Assembly (NCBI GenBank): GCA_005239165.1
Contig: RAPG01000001.1
Span: 651,102-715,101, forward strand
Direction: 5' to 3'
Length of the DNA: 64,000 bases
Source: Allopusillimonas ginsengisoli
Lineage (GTDB): Bacteria > Pseudomonadota > Gammaproteobacteria > Burkholderiales > Burkholderiaceae_B
A model generated the notes under the pieces. It worked only from the letters and a program-made list of their open reading frames with translations, was not told the origin of the DNA and searched no databases. The position numbers were made by a program, and so were the translations under genes. Shown piece after piece: positions 62,910-64,000 of the stretch; within the stretch, counting starts at the first letter, position 1, and each line of letters starts with the position of its first letter.

Positions 62910-64000
62910 ATGAGCCGCTCTGTGGCAAACTTCGTTTCTATGAATTCGCCGCTGCCCTCGAACCTGGAACATCTGGATGCCCGTGCACTACGGGCATTGC
63001 TGATCGAGCGAGAGCAGCAACTGGCCCAGACCCATCAGAGACTGGCTGAGCATGAGAAGGTGCTGGCACAAAAAGAAACGCTCCTAGCCAGCAAAGATCA
63101 TGACATCCGCTTTAAGCAAGCGACGATCACCCAGCTCACGCACGAGATTGCGGTGCTGCGCCGGTTCCGGTTTGGTAAAAAGAGCGAGCAGGTCAGTGGC
63201 GTACAGGGCAACCTGCTGGAAGAAGCCGTCAGTGCTGATATTGCGGCCATCGAAGAAGCGCTTAAACAACTAAGCAGCGGACCCAAGATCACCGAGCCGC
63301 GTGAGCAACCCAAGCGCATGGCACTGCCAGCGCAGCTGCCGCGCATTGAAATCCATCACGAACCCGACAGCACCACTTGTACCTGTGGCTGTCAGATGAA
63401 GCGCGTCGGCGAAGACGTGGCCGAGAAGCTGGATTACATACCTGGCGTGGCTCAGGTCGAGCGTCACGTTCGTGGCAAATGGGCCTGCCGTCAGTGCGAA
63501 ACACTGACACAAGCCCCCGTGCCCGCCCACGTCATCGACAAGGGGCTGGCCACGACCGGGCTGCTTGCTCATGTCTTGGTCGCGAAGTATGCGGATCATT
63601 TACCTTTGTATCGCCAGCAGAAGATCTTCGAGCGGGCAGGAGTGAAACTACCCACTTCTACATTGGCTGACTGGGTCGGTGTATGTGGTGTGCGCCTGCA
63701 ACCGCTGGTCGATGCCTTGCGCGAGGCAGTTCTCAAACATGATGTGCTGCACGCGGATGAGACGCCTGTCACGATGCTGCGCCCCGACACCGGCAAGAAA
63801 ACCCATCGTGCCTACCTGTGGGCGTATGCCCCGGGCGTGTTTGAAGACATGAAGGCTGTTGTTTACGACTTCACACCCGGTCGTGCTGGAGAACACGCCC
63901 GTGCGTTCTTGGGCGAATGGCGAGGCAATCTGGTGGTGGACGATTACGCGGGTTACAAACACGGGTTTAGTCAGGGCATCACAGAGATTGGTTGTCTGGC
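62910..64000 (+). CDS. tnpC: IS66 transposase TnpC, partial
   Basis: Open to the window edge, about 363 codons. Starts at ATG 62910 or 62940, both in frame. Coiled-coil N terminus (ALRALLIEREQQLAQTHQRL), zinc-binding region CTCGCQMKRV...CRQCE, then the DDE core beginning HADETPVTML and LVVDDYAGYKHG. The catalytic Glu lies beyond the window. It is the full-length counterpart of copy 1. Confidence 0.9.
   Translation, partial: MSRSVANFVSMNSPLPSNLEHLDARALRALLIEREQQLAQTHQRLAEHEKVLAQKETLLASKDHDIRFKQATITQLTHEIAVLRRFRFGKKSEQVSGVQGNLLEEAVSADIAAIEEALKQLSSGPKITEPREQPKRMALPAQLPRIEIHHEPDSTTCTCGCQMKRVGEDVAEKLDYIPGVAQVERHVRGKWACRQCETLTQAPVPAHVIDKGLATTGLLAHVLVAKYADHLPLYRQQKIFERAGVKLPTSTLADWVGVCGVRLQPLVDALREAVLKHDVLHADETPVTMLRPDTGKKTHRAYLWAYAPGVFEDMKAVVYDFTPGRAGEHARAFLGEWRGNLVVDDYAGYKHGFSQGITEIGCL

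Larger units (their letters stand above)
62004..64000 (+). mobile_element. IS66-family insertion sequence (copy 2), running off the window
   Basis: The left inverted repeat GTAATGTTCCGGTGAACACA starts at 62004 and matches the right end of copy 1 at 17 of its 20 positions. Genes tnpA, tnpB and tnpC follow in the usual order. The 8 bases before it (61996-62003, CCTCAAAC) would be one arm of a target duplication if this copy is intact; the other end is beyond 64000. Confidence 0.9.

Overview
The window reads as chromosome of a betaproteobacterium of the order Burkholderiales, most likely family Alcaligenaceae (Bordetella, Pusillimonas, Advenella relatives). This rests on gene content and order: a Bug-type tricarboxylate receptor in an acyl-CoA catabolic operon, DUF4148 and DUF2909 small proteins, a PhaM-type granule protein, a PagL-like deacylase, rpoH, and a cta (cytochrome aa3) operon with its haem A and assembly genes. 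The genus is inferred; nothing in the window fixes it.

Bases 1-36771 are ordinary core chromosome. In order they hold: the start of a TonB receptor; a 7TM sensor kinase; a PagL-like protein; a family III CoA-transferase; a ChaN-like lipoprotein; a five-gene minus-strand operon (crotonase, ADP-forming acyl-CoA ligase, Bug receptor, two acyl-CoA dehydrogenases) with a divergent IclR regulator; a DUF4148 protein; a LysR regulator; rpoH with a CIRCE operator; a probable structured small RNA; a CPA1 antiporter with a cyclic-nucleotide domain; the haem A and oxidase assembly genes (SCO, ctaB, ctaA, SCO-like, SURF1) and structural genes (ctaE, two small proteins, ctaD, ctaC); a Nudix hydrolase; phaM; glmU; a drug-type MFS exporter; a glycosyltransferase; a frameshifted Lrp-type regulator; and glmS.

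Immediately after glmS the window enters a Tn7-like element at the classical attTn7 position. The transposon end is placed 24 bases after the glmS stop by alignment to Tn7 and is followed by two tandem TnsB-type sites. A full tnsA-tnsB-tnsC-tnsD set plus a second, shorter TniQ protein follows on the minus strand. The operon points toward glmS, with tniQ next to the glmS-proximal end and tnsA about 7 kb away, the reverse of Tn7. The far transposon end was not found by eye.

From about 44 kb to the window end the DNA is a mosaic. It contains a zinc-ribbon protein, a broken type IVb pilin gene, a three-gene module (zinc-ribbon protein, Lon-like AAA ATPase, PPP-type phosphatase), IS110 and IS66 remnants, an asparaginase with an IclR regulator, an MFS carrier, then an AT-rich regulatory gap and a plus-strand cluster (polysaccharide-deacetylase/cyclic-imidase family enzyme, frameshifted LVIVD-repeat protein, TRAP transporter dctPQM). 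It ends in a second IS66 copy. The asparaginase-to-TRAP stretch is flanked by two directly oriented IS66-type sequences and looks like acquired uptake and catabolism of an amide, imide or carboxylate; that function is inference.

The strongest leads are the reversed Tn7-like element with an extra TniQ, the C/U-rich-loop small RNA downstream of rpoH, the CIRCE element over the rpoH promoter, a 36-bp in-frame minisatellite in an acyl-CoA dehydrogenase, and a crotonase lacking both catalytic glutamates. No tRNA, rRNA or CRISPR array was seen.
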